From the NCBI RefSeq assembly GCF_963924675.1, contig NC_089228.1, positions 90,612,894 to 90,676,893 of the forward strand: 64,000 nt of DNA, in the 5' to 3' direction. Of this stretch, positions 11,856 to 24,013 are shown piece by piece. Each line of letters begins with the position of its first letter. Positions within the stretch are counted from its first letter, which is position 1. Made by a program: the position numbers and the translations under genes. This DNA comes from Phocoena phocoena. Lineage: Eukaryota > Chordata > Mammalia > Artiodactyla > Phocoenidae. The notes beneath the pieces were generated by a model. The model had not been told where the DNA came from. It made no database searches and worked only from the letters and a program-made list of their open reading frames with translations.

Positions 11856-14800
11856 AATTCTTTGGGGATTCAAAGGTCTTCCCATCTGGTATAATAATGA
11901 CGACAAATTAAATGATATAAAAAAGCTTATTTCAACATCAAATAGCAATGTCCCAATTTCCAAGACATCCTTTCAATCACTGGTTGTTGCGGAAGTGTCA
12001 TTTGATCCCATCTTTAGATGCTGCTGCACTCTGCTTGCCTCTACTCTGTCGTCTTGAAAAAGGATATGTACCTTTAAACCTAGAGAGCAGAGGTAACAGA
12101 TCCTGTTTGAAATGGTTGCTAAGGGACCATTTTATAATTAGTGAACATCAACTCTGGTTTCAAAGGGCAAAGAAGGTCTCTCACTTGAAAAGGGAAAATT
12201 ACTGCCGGTGATTGCGAAAAGGCCGTCACAGGGTTTATTCACGTACACTAGTAGCATTATACTACCGCATAATTTCTTTTTTTTTCCTTTTTGTTTGGAG
12301 GCTTTCTCCTACACTCACCCTTTATTGTTTTCTACAGTTTTATTTATTCCTTCTAATGTTTTCTGTACAGGAGACCAAGGGGAAGATCTGGGTAACACAG
12401 AGGGCAAGCAGGTCTTTTAATCCTTCAACAGGTAAGCAGAAGATACGCATGTCTTTCCTGCTGAAGGGCTAAAAGACTGAAGAGACACATTATCTTAAAA
12501 ATGCCTGAAACTGCTTTTGGAGCTATACACGAGCCCAGGAAATTTTCTTTTTTTTAAATCAGAGATAGAAAGATTAAGCATGATTTCTGCAAAATTTTCA
12601 TGGGAAGCAAGGGTTAGGTTAGGGAGCTAAGTATATCTGCATGTTTATATTCTTTAAGTATTGCTACAAATAGTTTTGCTGATTTTATAATTTGTTTAAT
12701 ATGCTTAGATATCTTCATAATTTTTTCATGAAAAAACTAGAATTTAGAAGAAAGTCAGGTAAAACTGACTCAGATAACTCAAAGGAAGTCTAGCTGTTGG
12801 GGGCAAACAGACCAGGATAACATAATTGTTCATCTGATGACAAGTTAATTGAATTTCATGAATAATTATGAGAATGAAAAAAAGTTTTTACGAGCCTCAT
12901 ATTCAAGGCTTGTAAACATTGCAGGCATTAAAATAAGAGCTAAGGAAATGTAGAGAAAGTGTAAAGCTAATTTGCTTTCCATTCAGAATTTATATTTTAT
13001 AATGCTGTCACATTTCTAAATGATGAGAACAATTTTATTTTTAAAAGTAAATGCTGGCAAGGCATTTTTACTCTAAGTATACTTTTGACATAAACTAACT
13101 CAAAAACAAAATCTGACTAGCTAGAGCAGTTACTTTATCAGGAAGATGTGATATTTTTTGCTTCCTTAAAGCTGATTCTCAATGAGATGAATAAGTAAGG
13201 AAAGACTTCCTAATATGTCAAATGGAGTTCAAACTATTCAGTCATAAGCCAAGACTTGCAAACTCCAAATTTATGTCAGCTTTCCACTTCAGATAAGATC
13301 TTTTTTTTTTTTTAATAAAGTATAGGAAAAACATCACCTTCATGTCCTTCTCTCCTGCTGTCCTACAAAATTTGCCCTCACTTTGCTTACATAGTCCTTG
13401 GTTGTTTGGTAAAGAGCTGGTCCTATGGGATCCTGATGGTAACGCGATGGAGGCAAATGAACTGTTTCATTTCCCATATGTAAGTAATTACCAAAGGAAT
13501 GGAAAGCTAGCACTTAAGAGATTTTTTTTTTAAGAGGGAATGACTACTCACAGTTATTTGAAATGTATCTAATTACAGATTAGGTTATGTGTATTTATCA
13601 TAGGTGGGAAGGTTAGACTTTCACTTTGTTAAGAGGTGAACTAGAACATTGGTATGCACAGTGAGACTTCTGAAACCAAAGGATAACATCGGATATTTTC
13701 CTAGAACAAACTGGCACTAGATATTGGGGAAAATCAACATATCTGAGCAGTGTTGTCAGATAAGAAACATTTATGTGATGTTCACACCTAGTTCTTCCCA
13801 CTGGCCTTTGTGAAACTGAATATTTGAAAAGACAAATACTAGACTCTTGGCTTATGTTCCCAAGTTCGTTTACCTTAATTTAGTAAGTGATATCTAGGAA
13901 ACGGTTGACACTCTCTTGGCCTACACCAGAAGCTTCTCTGGAACTTAAGAATAATAAATGAATGTGTGAAAAATTAAACGAAAAAGGGAGGAGGAGACCA
14001 AAGTAAAAAGATTCTTCCCATCACTGAACTTTGCCATGAATCTGGCTTGGTACCAGGTACACTGGTTGGCTTCTCCCTTTCCAAACGTTTTAGTCAATGG
14101 GGACCATTGTAGATAGATGGCGAATCACTGAAGGAGCTCACGTGTGGGAAGGTTAGGTGCTTTCTGATTCCAGCCCTCAGCCCTTCCCTTCTGACTTGAT
14201 CTAAGCTGCATCAGCAGGCGTGTGGAAAGAGCTTGCTTCTAAACTGATGATAATGGGTCAAAAACTGTAGTAGTATAGCCAGGGAAATGTAGGGTTAGGA
14301 CGTACCGCTCACAGGGGGACACGTTTTCCTTCATCAATTTGCCTTCCATGTGCGCAGAAGGTCATAGTCAGCTTTTACCTCTCCAAATGGAAACTCTTGG
14401 CTCCCATCTGACTACGCTGGTTTGTGCTGTTGCTTCCACAAGAGGACAGGCAGGGAAATATGTATGCAAAATGTCATATATCTTATGGTGTTAAAATGTA
14501 CAAAATTATTACACATCCATTTCTACTAAGAACTGCTTTTTTAAAATTCCAACTAAGAATGAAACAAACATTTTCATTGCAAAACAGAATTTTTGCAGAT
14601 CTGTTATGATTATTAGATAGGTAAGAGTTTGATTTCCCATGATCTAAAGAGAATTGTTTACAGACATCCACCTTCTAGTTAAATTTTAGAGTCCAAAGAA
14701 AGTCCACAATTGTCCATGGGCAACCAGCTAGGCCTCAGCACAGGAGGGCCACAACACCAATTTATTAAATGCATACCTGCCTCAAGACAATCTTTTCCTG

Positions 14801-15579
14801 GCAGATGCTCTAATTGTGCTCTGCGAGAGAGCCAGCCTGCCATCCCAAGAGGATGTAGTTCAAACACTGGTGCTCCTTGGAGGCTGACAGACGATGGGCT
14901 CCCCCTAGGGGCAGACGAGCTTCCGCAGAGGGAAAGCAGGTGGTAGGTTGCCAGGAAACCACCCCCTCGGTGCTCCTGACAGGAAAACACAGAAGCAGGT
15001 CTTCTTTCTGCACAGTGCTTGGTTAGGCAGTTTCATCTCTCTCTAGCACACCAGCTGAGTGCAGATCCTGCTTGAACACTCAGAAGCCAAGCTCATCTCA
15101 GTGAATCCCAATGGAGAAACTTTCCTATATCACTTTCTCTTTCTCTGGGGCCACCTCCCCTGATTTCCTTACACTCTTTATACTTGTCATTGTTGCTCTT
15201 GTAAACACAAGACAAAGCTTGAGGAGTGTTTTGGAAAAATAATGGCTGAGCTCCAGTAGCTGGCGGAGCAATGTGACTTAACAAGGGTACTTTATTCTTA
15301 TGGCTTCATATCTACAGAGCTCTTTTCCTTCTAAAAGCTCAAAGAACAATTCCAGCCTTGATTTTTGCCTCTGCAAGACCCCATAAGGTTTAAGAAAATA
15401 CAACTTCAAAAGGAGGCTCTAAAGAAAATCAGAGAGTATTTTTGTGTTTGCTATATTTATGCAGCATTATAAGATACTTAGTTATAGGTGTTTCTGGGCC
15501 AAGTCTTTTATTATTCTGATTATCCTTTGAATGGTCTTCATGTGCTTTAGGAAAATTTGCAATTATTTTCTTTATTTCC
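11856..15579. other. Repeat-poor unique stretch, no gene seen
   Basis: About 3.7 kb with no recognised mobile element and no convincing coding frame. AT-rich parts (12540-13330) and more balanced parts (14000-15100) alternate. Poly(T) runs at 12272 and 13302 are isolated. It could hold regulatory DNA, but nothing visible proves it. Confidence 0.4.
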
Positions 15580-15702
15580 TCAGGTCTATGCTCCAATGTC
15601 TCTTTCTTGGTGAGGACTTCCCTGATTATATTACTTAAAATTGCAGCTCACTCCCCACCAGCACTCCCTCTGCCCCTACCCTGCTTTATATTTTTCCATA
15701 GA
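15580..15702 (+). mobile_element. L2 LINE fragment, left part of a split copy
   Basis: 'caggtctatgctccaatgtc', 'ggtgaggacttccctgat', 'cttaaaattgcagctc' and 'ccctgctttatatttttcc' match the L2 3' region in order. The continuation is found at 16260-16465, after a foreign segment of about 555 bp. Confidence 0.65.
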
Positions 15703-16259
15703 GAAAAAAAATCAGTTAAGGAAGTAGAAGCACTCAGAGTAGTATGGAACACGGGTGTGTTATAGAAATCAGGCCTGACCCAATTAGGAGAGAAGCTGGG
15801 GAAGCAGGGGTCTGCAAAGGGAACAGGGAGATCAAAGTCCTAACCCAGCCCTTCTGAAGCGGTGTTTCAGATGGACAAGTAGGCGCCTGCAAGAGAATGT
15901 GGGACGTGAAGCACGTCCAGCTGGAGCAGGGCAGCTCAGGAGAACCGGAAGAGAAGCCAATGGAAGGCTCTGCTGGTCAGCCTGGGGTTGAAGTAGGTCA
16001 GCAGAGCAGACAGTCAGCAGGAAGAGCAGGGGGAGAGGAGAGCAAGCAGGAATCCTCCGGCTCCTCTGTGTCTGTCTCTCCTGGGATCTAATCACGATGA
16101 TCTTCAGATAGTATGGCTACTTCCTCACTGCCAGCTTCCCAACCTAGTGCAAATTCCATTTTCGGCTAACTCTAACTGGGAGCCATATAAGGAAAGGAAT
16201 GAGGAGAAATATGGTTCCAGCTTAGCCAACTGGACACAGTACAAAACTACCACAGTCTT
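15703..16259. repeat. Unclassified insertion inside an L2 copy
   Basis: This segment interrupts L2 between 'atatttttccatag' and the L2 text resuming at about 16260. It has features of an old dispersed repeat ('caaagtcctaacccagcc', 'ctcctgggatctaatc', 'aactctaactgggagcc', 'ggacacagtacaaaactac'). No TSD could be defined. An open frame at 15897-16091 is rich in Gln/Gly/Ser from biased composition and is not taken as a gene. Confidence 0.45.
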
Positions 16260-16465
16260 TAACCCCTCTTACATACTACATACTTTAATTAAGTTTCTCT
16301 TCTCTGTATGTGCATGTGGGCACGAGCGTGTGTGTGTGCACGAGCGTGTGCACACACACACACAGTCCTAAACTCTATGAATGTAGGGATTTTTATCTGT
16401 TTTATACACCTCAGTGTCTAGAATATAGCAAATATTCAATGAATCATTGTTGATTGAATTTTTGA
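16260..16465 (+). mobile_element. L2 LINE 3' end, right part of the split copy
   Basis: Resumes the L2 3' end: 'tacatactacatacttta', then 'gggatttttatctgtttta', 'cagtgtctagaatatagc' and 'caatgaatcattgttgattg'. A TG/CA-rich microsatellite (16325-16365) has grown inside it. Confidence 0.6.
16325..16365. repeat. (TG)n/(CA)n imperfect microsatellite
   Basis: 'gcgtgtgtgtgtgcacgagc' passes into 'gtgtgcacacacacacac'. The TG half and CA half form a short self-complementary tract. Confidence 0.8.
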
Positions 16466-17339
16466 TTGCCGGCCTTTGAATTACACCTGGGGGCAAAGCC
16501 TGAGTCAGGATCATTAACTTATGGCTGACTAAATCTAGGTTCAGGAAGTGAATAAGTGGTCAATTCCAAAAAACTAAGCAAGTCACTGCGTCATCACTGG
16601 ACTCTTCAGGGTCTCCCAGTGCACAAGGCGTTGTCCAGCTAGCATACCATTTCTATTAGAAGTCGATTCGATCTACTACCAGCAGTGGCCTTATTTCTGT
16701 CTTTAAGCTCGGGGCAACTTACAGGTAGTTCAGGGTATGAAAGAAAGAAGGGCCAATGCTGATGAGGTTAGTTTGTCAGCCTTACCCACGGGAAACCAGG
16801 AATTCAGCTGCAGAGATGCATGTTTTTAGCACCAGGTGTCAAGATCTGGAGAATTCATTCTGTTAAGTGTCTTGAAAAAGGCCTTAATTCCTACAGCCTG
16901 AAGGACACACTTCCTCAACTTATTGTTTCCATAGCCAGATTTTATTCATAGCTGGCTGATCCTTAAAAGACATGAGTCCTGCCCCCAAATATGTCCACCA
17001 TTGGACTGTCTGGTGGCCTTATATTTTAGAAGTAGAAATTCCTTAGGATTCTTCAGGCAAGCCTGTTTTCAAGAGTCCTTTACCCATGGAAAGGATCATA
17101 CATTGAAGCCTATCATTTAATCACTTACAGAGGATTAAGAAATATAGCTAATTAAAAGACCTAAGAGAATCACAAATTGGGGCACATACCCTGATATGGA
17201 AGGCAGTAGGGCAGAACAGTGAAATGTAAACTGAAATCATTGCCCAGAACCTCAGAGATGACACGTCAGACACACAATAATTTGGACACTAAAACCTACC
17301 CTGGAGCCTTTTGGCTGGGACTGAGGCTTGATCCACTAT
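16466..17339. other. Unique sequence
   Basis: Nothing recognised over about 0.9 kb. Confidence 0.35.
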
Positions 17340-17720
17340 GGCCCCTGTGTAACCTGTGACTCAGTTGGGATAGTCTGCATTGCCAATAAAAGCAAGCAAT
17401 ACAATGTGCCTTAAACAGTCTAGAGGGGTATCAGCTCACAGAAGTGAAAAGCTCAGCCTTAAGCCCTGGATTGACCAGAGCTCCAAATGCATTTCTTTTC
17501 TGTTTTCTTGTTGGCCTTTTCTGTCCATCACCCTCTGACTGCCTTCATAAGATGGCTGCCCAGAGCAACCGATGCTACGTGTTTCCTCAGCAGTCACGTG
17601 CATCAGGAACAAAAGGGGCATTTTTCAACACCATTAAACAAAGTTCTGAGCGTGATGTTCATGGGAGTACTCCTGAACTAACCCCTGTGTCCAGAGAAAT
17701 ATAGGACTGACTGGTTTAGG
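17340..17720. repeat. Possible unclassified ancient repeat
   Basis: 'ggattgaccagagctccaaa' and 'cttcataagatggctgcc' resemble phrases found in old mammalian LTR-like repeats. Evidence is weak. Three short open frames overlapping here (17436-17704, both strands) show no domain. Confidence 0.25.
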
Positions 17721-17806
17721 TCAGGGTTATCTGAAAAATAACCCTGGTTGGTGGGGTAATGGGATGGATTGCCCTGAGACTCTAGTATAGGCCCCAGTGG
17801 ATACAG

Positions 17807-18200
17807 TACTAGTTTTCTAGGGCTGCCATAGCAAAACCCAGAGTTAGGGTGGCTTAAACAACTAAAATTTATATTCTCACAGTTATAGAGGCTGTAAGTC
17901 CAAGATCAAGGTGTCAGCAGATTTGGTTTCTCCTGAGGCCTCTCTCCCTGGCTTTCAGGTGACTGCCTTCTTGCTGTGTCCTCACATGGCTTTTCCTCAG
18001 TGCATGTGTGTATTCCTGGTATCTCTGTGCATGTCCAAATAGCCTCTTCGTATAGGGGCACCAGTCAATTGTATTAGGGCCCATCCATAAGATCTCATTT
18101 AACGTCTTTAAAGGCCCTAGCTCCAAAAACAGTTCTCCTGGGGGTTAGGGCTTCAACACACTGGTTTGGGTGGGGGGAGCATAATTCAGTCCATAAAAGG
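17807..18200 (-). mobile_element. MaLR (MLT1-like) LTR, antisense
   Basis: Typical antisense order: 'tagttttctagggctgcc', 'cttaaacaactaaaattta', 'gtccaagatcaaggtgtcag', 'gtgtcctcacatggctttt', 'tattagggcccatccataag', 'gggggttagggcttcaac' and 'cataattcagtccataaaa'. Solo LTR. Confidence 0.72.
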
Positions 18201-18444
18201 TGCTAAGAGTAGGGATGATCCCTCTCAGTGAGCATGATTACAATAGTGTGGGGCAGAAAGAGATGTTGCGGAGATAGCCAAGATGTCCACTACAATCTGC
18301 AAAACCCCCTAAAGTCAGTTCCCTTTGTCCATGATTTAAATACAGGAAAAAAAAAACAACCCACCCACAAGTTAATTGCGTGTTGAGCTTCCCTAGGGCA
18401 GACTGCTGCTAGATGTGGGTCTCTTGGGCTTTATTGTTTTGTCT

Positions 18445-18745
18445 AAGCAAACGTTTCCAAAAGTGTATTCCAAGGAGCACTTGTCTTGTGACATACTCTA
18501 CACACAAATGTTTCTTGGTTAAATAATGGGAAATCCTGCATAGTATCTTTATAAAGATCTTGAGTTACAAATTAGCATATTTAAATGCCCCAAATAAAGT
18601 CCACAGTTTAAAAAAATGTTTACTTTTATATAACACAGTGCTTCTCAAACTTCTTGCCAGCATGGCATTTTCCCAAATATCACCTACTAAAATTCCCATG
18701 GAATACCTTTTAGGAAATGCTCTTCTGAGGAAATGTTACCTTTTA
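18445..18745 (+). mobile_element. Ancient DNA-transposon-like repeat
   Basis: 'gtttccaaaagtgtattcca' at the left and 'cagtgcttctcaaacttctt' with 'ttttaggaaatgctcttctg' at the right resemble the ends of an old hAT-class repeat. Family assignment is uncertain. Confidence 0.4.
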
Positions 18746-20559
18746 TTCAAAGTAGGAAGAGAATCATTGCAGAAGGGCAAACATAACAGGTTAAATAATG
18801 TGATAGGCATTAACATTAGCCTAATTTAGTTTTACTTTGCTTTTCCCATAGAGGATTAAAGTTTACTGCTCTGGGAAAGGAAGCTGACAGATTTCTGTGC
18901 TAGTCTTTGGCTGTAACAGAAGGCTAGCTCTGGTGTTCACTTCACAGAAGCTGCTCTAGCAGAACACAGGAAGCCTGTGGTCATTACCTATTTGCACCTG
19001 TTGCTGCCACAGGCTGAGAGAGACAGAAGCAGGAACAAGGGACTTTAAGGTTCAGCAATAATGAAGTGTTTGCGCCAAAAGCATTGTCCGAGAAGAACTC
19101 TGCAAAGCAGAAAAGTAAGGAGCCAGTGACCAGAAAAAATAATCAGTGGCAGCAGCTCAGAGACAAGAGAGGCTCAGAGCCTTAGTCTACAAGGACTATA
19201 GGGGCTCGTGTGCCAAGAGCTCAACTCCACCCCCTTGCTCATGGGATACTTTTTCCAATTTTAAACACTTGGACACCATAAGGAGTGAATACTTCCAACA
19301 TATAACCCAAGACATCTGTTCAAGCAAAGTAAAACTGAAAAACCTGAAGATAATTTGGAGCCTTCGGAACACCTGTGAGTCAAATAACGCACACTCCGCC
19401 CCTTCTTTAAAAGTGCAGATGAGCTTGAACCTTCTGGGCATTTTAGCAGTTTGCCATCTGTACCGATAACCTTTTTCTGCAGTAAGGAGAGTCTTCTAGG
19501 AGGATGTAGAATCCAGGATCCAAGCTAAGGAAACATGTTTACACCTGCTACATCTGTTCAATCATTTGCAGGCCCTGCTTCACACTGGAGTCTGTGCAGG
19601 CACACTTTTGAAATCATTCTTGTCTGGTTAAATTTCACACATGCTCCATAAAAACAGAGAAGCAGAATGGAAAACCAACCTTAAAAGCTCCATGGTCTGG
19701 GGTTGTGTTTCCAGAGAATACTATCTCCATTTTCCTTTTATCTTAAACTATTGTGGAATCCAAGTCATCATTAATAAGGTTAAGTATTTCTCTAGAGGTA
19801 GGTAATGCACTCACAAAAGATGGGAAGGGCATTACATTAGTTCTGTTGGAAAAGTAAAACCTGTAGACAAACTAACTGCAGTAAAGCAGCTGATAAAATA
19901 ATAGGTTGAAAAACAACAATAATAACCAAACCACCTAGACAAAGAGCATAGCCATCTGTCTTTCCTCCGGGAAGAATATAACCCCAACCCATTTACTCTG
20001 ATGCCAGTAGAGCCAGACACACTGGAATGTGCTGTAAAAAGACAATCAAGCCTTAAGAAAGAAACAGTGTGATTTGGGCAAACCACTCCGTAACAGTGAT
20101 TCCTTTAATTTGTTAAATGGCTGCAGAAAGAATAGCACAGGTGAATAGATGAAAAGTACTCAAGGGATTTCGTGTAAGAGCTGCACTGAGAAAAGTAAGG
20201 TACCTATATGCTACAGTCCACTTTGAGAACCTTTGAAGGAGTGTTGGAAAGCAGAGGCCAAACAGGATACCAATTTTGTAACAACACGGATCACCTCTGA
20301 CCTGTTCAGAGCATTTAGGCCATGACATTCAAGGAAATTTACTGATACTTATACTATAAAGACCTACTTCATATTATAATAAGTACAACAGTGGTATTTA
20401 TACTGAGAAATTTGGGGGGTCCAGAGACAACAGGTGGCATGCAAGTTGATAATGAACCACATTTTAAAAGCAACCGTAATTCTGTTAGAGTTTCTTTATT
20501 GGGATCTATTTTTTTGCTCATCCAAAAATGGAATCTATTCTAAAGTGGAAAGTATTAAA
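18746..20559. other. Repeat-poor unique stretch, no gene seen
   Basis: About 1.8 kb without recognised repeats. The 107-codon frame at 19146-19469 and its antisense shadow were inspected and have no family resemblance. Confidence 0.4.
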
Positions 20560-20730
20560 ACTAGATCATCTAGCCCAGTGTTTCAAACCCTCCTTCTTTG
20601 ATTTTAAAATGAAACAACTAAGACATAGAAGACGGTACTGGTTCAGGGCATCAGAAACAATGGCAGAACCTGGACAAGAATCCAGTTTTCTGTTGGTAAG
20701 CCCCAGGCTTATGCAGAGATTCCTTCTGGC
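20560..20730 (-). mobile_element. MIR-like SINE fragment, antisense
   Basis: 'agatcatctagcccagtg', 'attttaaaatgaaacaacta' and 'ggcagaacctggacaagaa' follow the antisense MIR order (Pu-rich core, then 'cagagcc..gga' and 'gaaccc'). Confidence 0.5.
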
Positions 20731-21269
20731 TACGATACTAAAAGAACCCAGTCTTCTCCACCCACAAGACACTGTGAGCGTGCAACAAACAGGTCATTTC
20801 TCTAGAAGACTTTCAGTTCTTGAAATTGGCTCAAACAATACCAAAGGTTAATATTTTCTATACATCCACTGAGAGATAAATACACAGCTCAAGAGTGTAT
20901 GGTATCATTCTGCCTAATAAAACTTAAAGCTCGTGCTGCCTTCCCTTTCTGAAAGGGAAATACAAAATGAAAAGGCATTGTATCCCAAGTCAGCCATCAC
21001 TACATTCACAGAACACATATGTGCTGCAACATACTTTTCGGGACCCTAGAGAAAATTTATAAAGAACTGATGCCTAATGGCAATGCTTTGTATATATAGT
21101 TCTTCTAACACAGTACTGGGATTTCAACTCTGTTATTGATGTTATAGTGGAAACGCATTACACCACAGAACAGGTCTGAGAGGAGACTTGAATTACCTTC
21201 CCTGAGATGACAGAACTGATCTAATACATTAGGCCAATTCAACTCAGACAGCTCTAATCCCCATTGCCA

Positions 21270-21365
21270 GCACTACAAAGGGACCACATGATGGATCTAT
21301 GACAGAGGCAGGATTAGAACCTAGGTTACCACCCTTCCAAGCTAGTACTCATTTTATTACATCTG
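21270..21365 (-). mobile_element. MIR fragment, antisense
   Basis: 'ggcaggattagaacctaggt' followed by 'gctagtactcattttatta' resembles the antisense MIR 5' end. Confidence 0.4.
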
Positions 21366-22367
21366 GTTTAAATCACCATAGTCTTCTAGTGGGCCAACTG
21401 AGCAGCATTACCTGATACTGACTGCTGATCAGGGACCAGATTTGTTCATATTCATCTTATCTTTAAGTCAATTTACACAAGTGAAAACCATTTTAGCTTT
21501 GGGTGGACTGAGGAGCAGGAAGTCAGAGCCTAGGATGCCTGGAGTGAGAGTTTTGAACAGAAGGCCCTTCTGTGGCTTTTTAGCCGCTGCCATTACCCAT
21601 GGTGGAACTACCAACATTCCCCTCCATGTCTATACACACCCCACCTCTGATGTGGGAGGCCAACACTTTAATTCTAGTTAAGAAAATTTGCAGCAGGCTG
21701 TGCATACTTGCAGGCCGACTTTCCCTTCCAAGGTGTGATTTTAAGGGCAGCAAAAAGCTCTCCTTCTCCCCCAGATTATCATCTTGGCTTTGGGATAAGG
21801 CAACATCTCCTAAAAATCCACTGTCAAAATATAAATATTTAATCCGGGTGGAATAAATGAAATTAAGTAAATCATATTGTTGTCTTTCTAAAACCTTGTT
21901 TTAAAGGTGAAAGAATAAAACTGTTTGCCTTCAACTCCTCCTATAGCCCAATCCTAGTCCTACTCCACTCAACCCATACAGCTGACGATTAAGCTTCAGG
22001 CTTCCACGGCTTTCAGGTTCTAACTTTCATCTTCAACACCTGTAATGAGGATTTTCCACTACAGGTCAATAGCGTCTTACTGTCCTGCCTTGAACACTCA
22101 TTCTTCGGAGTCCTACCCTCCCCCCTACAGACTCATGATGTTCTTTCTTCTTGTACAGTTTGTTCCCATCATCTCTACTCTTAAGGTTTACGTCAACTTC
22201 TAGCAACCTCAGCTCTTGGTTATACCTCTCTTCTCTGAGTCCTTGATGTTTCTGGGTCACGCACTGGAGAACAGAACCATGAGTTGCTTTCTATTGCTCT
22301 TTAATACTTGGTGTCCAAGTAGGCTTTCTTGTAGCTCCTTTCTACTTACTTCTCTAACATAGAGTAA
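21366..22367. other. Unique sequence
   Basis: Nothing recognised. Antisense frames around 22066-22260 are without family resemblance. Confidence 0.35.
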
Positions 22368-22573
22368 AAAACCTGAATGTTGGGCTTCCCTGGTGGCACA
22401 GTGGTTGAGAGTCCGCCTGCCGATGCAGGGGACACGGGTTCGTGCCCCAGTCCAGGAGGATCCCACATGCCACGGAGCGACTGGGCCCGTAAGCCATGGC
22501 CACTGAGCCTGCGTGTCCGGAGCCTGTGCTCCGCAGCGGGACAGGCCTTAGCAGTGAGAGGCCCGCATACCAC

Positions 22574-22614
<41 letters not shown>

Positions 22615-22624
22615 CCTGAATGTT
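22368..22624 (+). mobile_element. CHR-type SINE, short form, with an (AC)n tail
   Basis: Body starts at 22382 and ends 'ggcccgcataccacaaaa' near 22577. Instead of poly(A), the tail is an (AC)n run to 22610. The TSD 'aaaacctgaatgtt' is perfect (22368-22381 and 22611-22624). A box 'tggcacagtgg' and B box 'ggttcgtgccc' are present. The A-rich tail has evidently turned into a dinucleotide repeat after insertion. Confidence 0.93.
22577..22610. repeat. (AC)n microsatellite at a SINE tail
   Basis: About 17 uninterrupted AC units lie exactly where the poly(A) tail of the SINE should be. Confidence 0.93.
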
Positions 22625-22689
22625 TACAGGGGAACTTTATGACCATGAGTATTGGGAGGGGGAGGAAAAAGAAATAATTATTTCTTCAA

Positions 22690-22805
22690 CAGCATTCACT
22701 AAGCACCTACTATGAACAAAGCACTTATGTGCCAAGTGCTGAAGACAGAGTAGATTATCCACGGGTCTTACCCCATAAGGAATTCGCTGACCAGTGGACG
22801 ATACA
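22690..22805 (-). mobile_element. L2 LINE 3' end fragment, antisense
   Basis: 'cattcactaagcacctacta', 'tatgtgccaagtgctgaag' and 'agacagagtagat' match the antisense L2 3' end. Confidence 0.5.
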
Positions 22806-22984
22806 GGAAAACCCAAGGAACCAGGGCTGGGAAAAGTGGGGCCACCAGCCCTTTTCCTAGTGTGGCCATAATAGCTCTCATATCGCATTACATTTTAGAC
22901 ACTGAAATTTCTAACATCAATGGTAACATGTGTCCATTTATATTACCACCCTCAAACACTTTTCTTGCTGATGAAAACCGCAGA

Positions 22985-23065
22985 ACTCACTTAGTACAAC
23001 TGAGTAATAATGTGAATTGAGTGCCTACTATGTGCCAGGCATGGTGCTGATTCTCTTGTCGTAGA
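22985..23065 (-). mobile_element. MIR or L2 3' end fragment, antisense
   Basis: 'attgagtgcctactatgtgc' and 'caggcatggtgctgattct' are shared by the antisense 3' ends of MIR and L2. Too short to separate them. Confidence 0.45.
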
Positions 23066-23359
23066 TTTATGTGTTAAAGCACAAAGAGTGATTTAGTATA
23101 TAGTGACTCTAATATTTTAGAAAATCATACCAATGAAACCACCCAATTTAAAAAAGGTTTGTTTTCTTCCCCCTCTCTCCTTACCCAAACCTCAAGGTCA
23201 GATAATGTTTTGTCTGAAAGAGAAAAGTCAAGAGGAGACTTCCATTATGTCTTATCCTTCATTGTCTTAACTCTTGAGACTCAGACCATCTAGCCCTTTT
23301 ATTATGAGATGGGCACCAGCTGCTCATAACTTATTCTGATTGCATCTTTCTAGTGGGAG

Positions 23360-23770
23360 AGGCTTCAAGACATAGTGGAAACAGCCTAGTCTTTGCCCAG
23401 ACTTACACAGACTCAAATTGTAATTCCACAATTCAATGAGGTTTGTGGTCTTTGGGAAAATTAAAGGCACACCCTTTCTCTGGAATGACAAAAGCCTTCA
23501 TTAGGGTGCACCACTGGGCAAGCAGAACACAAAATGTGTTATCAGTCCCAAGCTCCTCCCTGCTCCCAAATGCTGCTGTGAAGTATACAAAATGCAAAGC
23601 CTTGCACAGCCACCCAGACCACTCTCTTTGGTCATTACTTAAACTTGTGGAGCTTCAGTTTCCTAATCTGTAAAACAGGGGTAATAACAGTCACCTTCAA
23701 GGTTGTGAGGTGTAAGGGGATAATTTATTGAAAACGACTCATATATGGTTGGCATTCAACAAATATTCAA
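23360..23770 (+). mobile_element. MIR SINE, interrupted
   Basis: Left part (about 23370-23465): 'catagtggaaacagcctag', 'gtctttgggaaaatta'. Right part (about 23637-23770): 'gagcttcagtttcctaatc', 'tgtaaaacaggggtaataac', 'ttggcattcaacaaatattc'. Together they give a near full-length MIR whose middle is separated by about 170 bp of other sequence. Confidence 0.65.
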
Positions 23771-23978
23771 ACTTTTTCCTTCATTTTACTGTATAAAAAT
23801 TTCAAGTCTAGTTCATGCCTAAGCCTGATTTTCTGATGTTGCTTACCTGTCTCTGTTCCCAAGAATAAGTACTTTTCAAAACTGAGTTTTTTAATCTATG
23901 AAGTGAGAATTCTCATATCCTTTTTTTTGCTTCCAAAATATTTTGAGGCTCAATTTCAAATGCCATGAATAGGTGTAG

Positions 23979-24013
23979 AACACACACACATACACACACA
24001 CACACACACACAC
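23979..24013. repeat. (CA)n microsatellite
   Basis: CA repeat of about 17 units with one 'ta' interruption near 23990. Confidence 0.92.

Noticed and set aside
15897..16091. 64-codon Gln/Gly/Ser-rich frame
   Set aside because: Composition follows the purine-rich block. No homologous pattern, no splice context, and it sits in an inserted repeat-like segment.
19146..19469. 107-codon frame in a repeat-poor stretch, considered as an exon
   Set aside because: No recognisable domain, no clear splice signals in frame, and an equally long antisense frame exists. Left as unassigned.
22382..22450. Possible tRNA gene (A box and B box present)
   Set aside because: The boxes are the promoter of a tRNA-derived SINE. 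The head does not fold as an intact tRNA and is followed by SINE body and tail.
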